A DNA stretch of 64,000 nt, taken from NCBI RefSeq assembly GCF_024868665.1, contig NC_079891.1, forward strand, positions 34,941,077 to 35,005,076, written 5' to 3'. Numbering within the stretch: position 1 is the first letter of the stretch; each line of letters begins with the position of its first letter. The translations under genes and the position numbers were made by a program. Positions 63,961 through 64,000 of the stretch are shown piece by piece. A model generated the notes under the pieces. The model saw only the letters and a program-made list of their open reading frames with translations, made no database searches and was not told the DNA's origin. The DNA is from Triplophysa rosa. Taxonomy: Eukaryota > Chordata > Actinopteri > Cypriniformes > Nemacheilidae.

Positions 63961-64000
63961 TCATATTCTATCGCTGTTCTTCAAACCTTTTCAGGTATTT

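Overview
This window is from a ray-finned (teleost) fish nuclear genome. The evidence is split vertebrate genes with GT-AG introns, many short non-autonomous DNA transposons (hAT-type with 8-bp target duplications, TTAA-flanked MITEs), long CA/GT/CT microsatellites, and tRNA-derived SINE pieces. The repeat style fits a cypriniform, but the species cannot be fixed from the sequence. No bacterial, organellar or viral genes were seen.

Layout. (1) 407-10484, plus strand: the last six visible coding exons of mcc (colorectal mutant cancer protein, coiled-coil scaffold), ending in a PDZ-binding C-terminus. (2) About 10.5-15.1 kb: no gene seen. (3) 15094-22915: two almost identical ~3.86 kb tandem copies carrying the last three exons of ppp1cc, separated by 93 bp that begin like a transposon end. 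(4) 20509-32626, minus strand: ppp1cc (protein phosphatase 1 catalytic subunit gamma), seven coding exons, with an in-frame TGA at codon 188; both tandem copies carry it. (5) 37186-41140, minus strand: complete myl2 (myosin regulatory light chain 2), seven exons. (6) 44619-52661, plus strand: a shortened cux2-like Cut homeobox gene with CUT repeats 1 and 3 and the homeodomain but no CUT repeat 2, and Cys instead of the class-typical His at homeodomain position 50. (7) 53.5 kb to the right edge, plus strand: mtmr3 (myotubularin-related PI3P phosphatase), from a CpG-rich promoter with a palindromic E-box through GRAM and phosphatase domains; its 3' exons lie beyond the window.

The order ppp1cc - myl2 - cux2 matches the human 12q24 neighbourhood, which supports the assignments. 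The genes are independent units, not an operon. Exon boundaries were derived by hand from splice sites and reading-phase continuity; the ppp1cc, myl2, cux2-like and mtmr3 exon chains are each phase-consistent throughout. No novel multi-gene system was found. The strongest oddities are the shared nonsense codon in duplicated ppp1cc, the eroded cux2-like gene, and an mcc exon pair bracketed by complementary UG and CA repeats.
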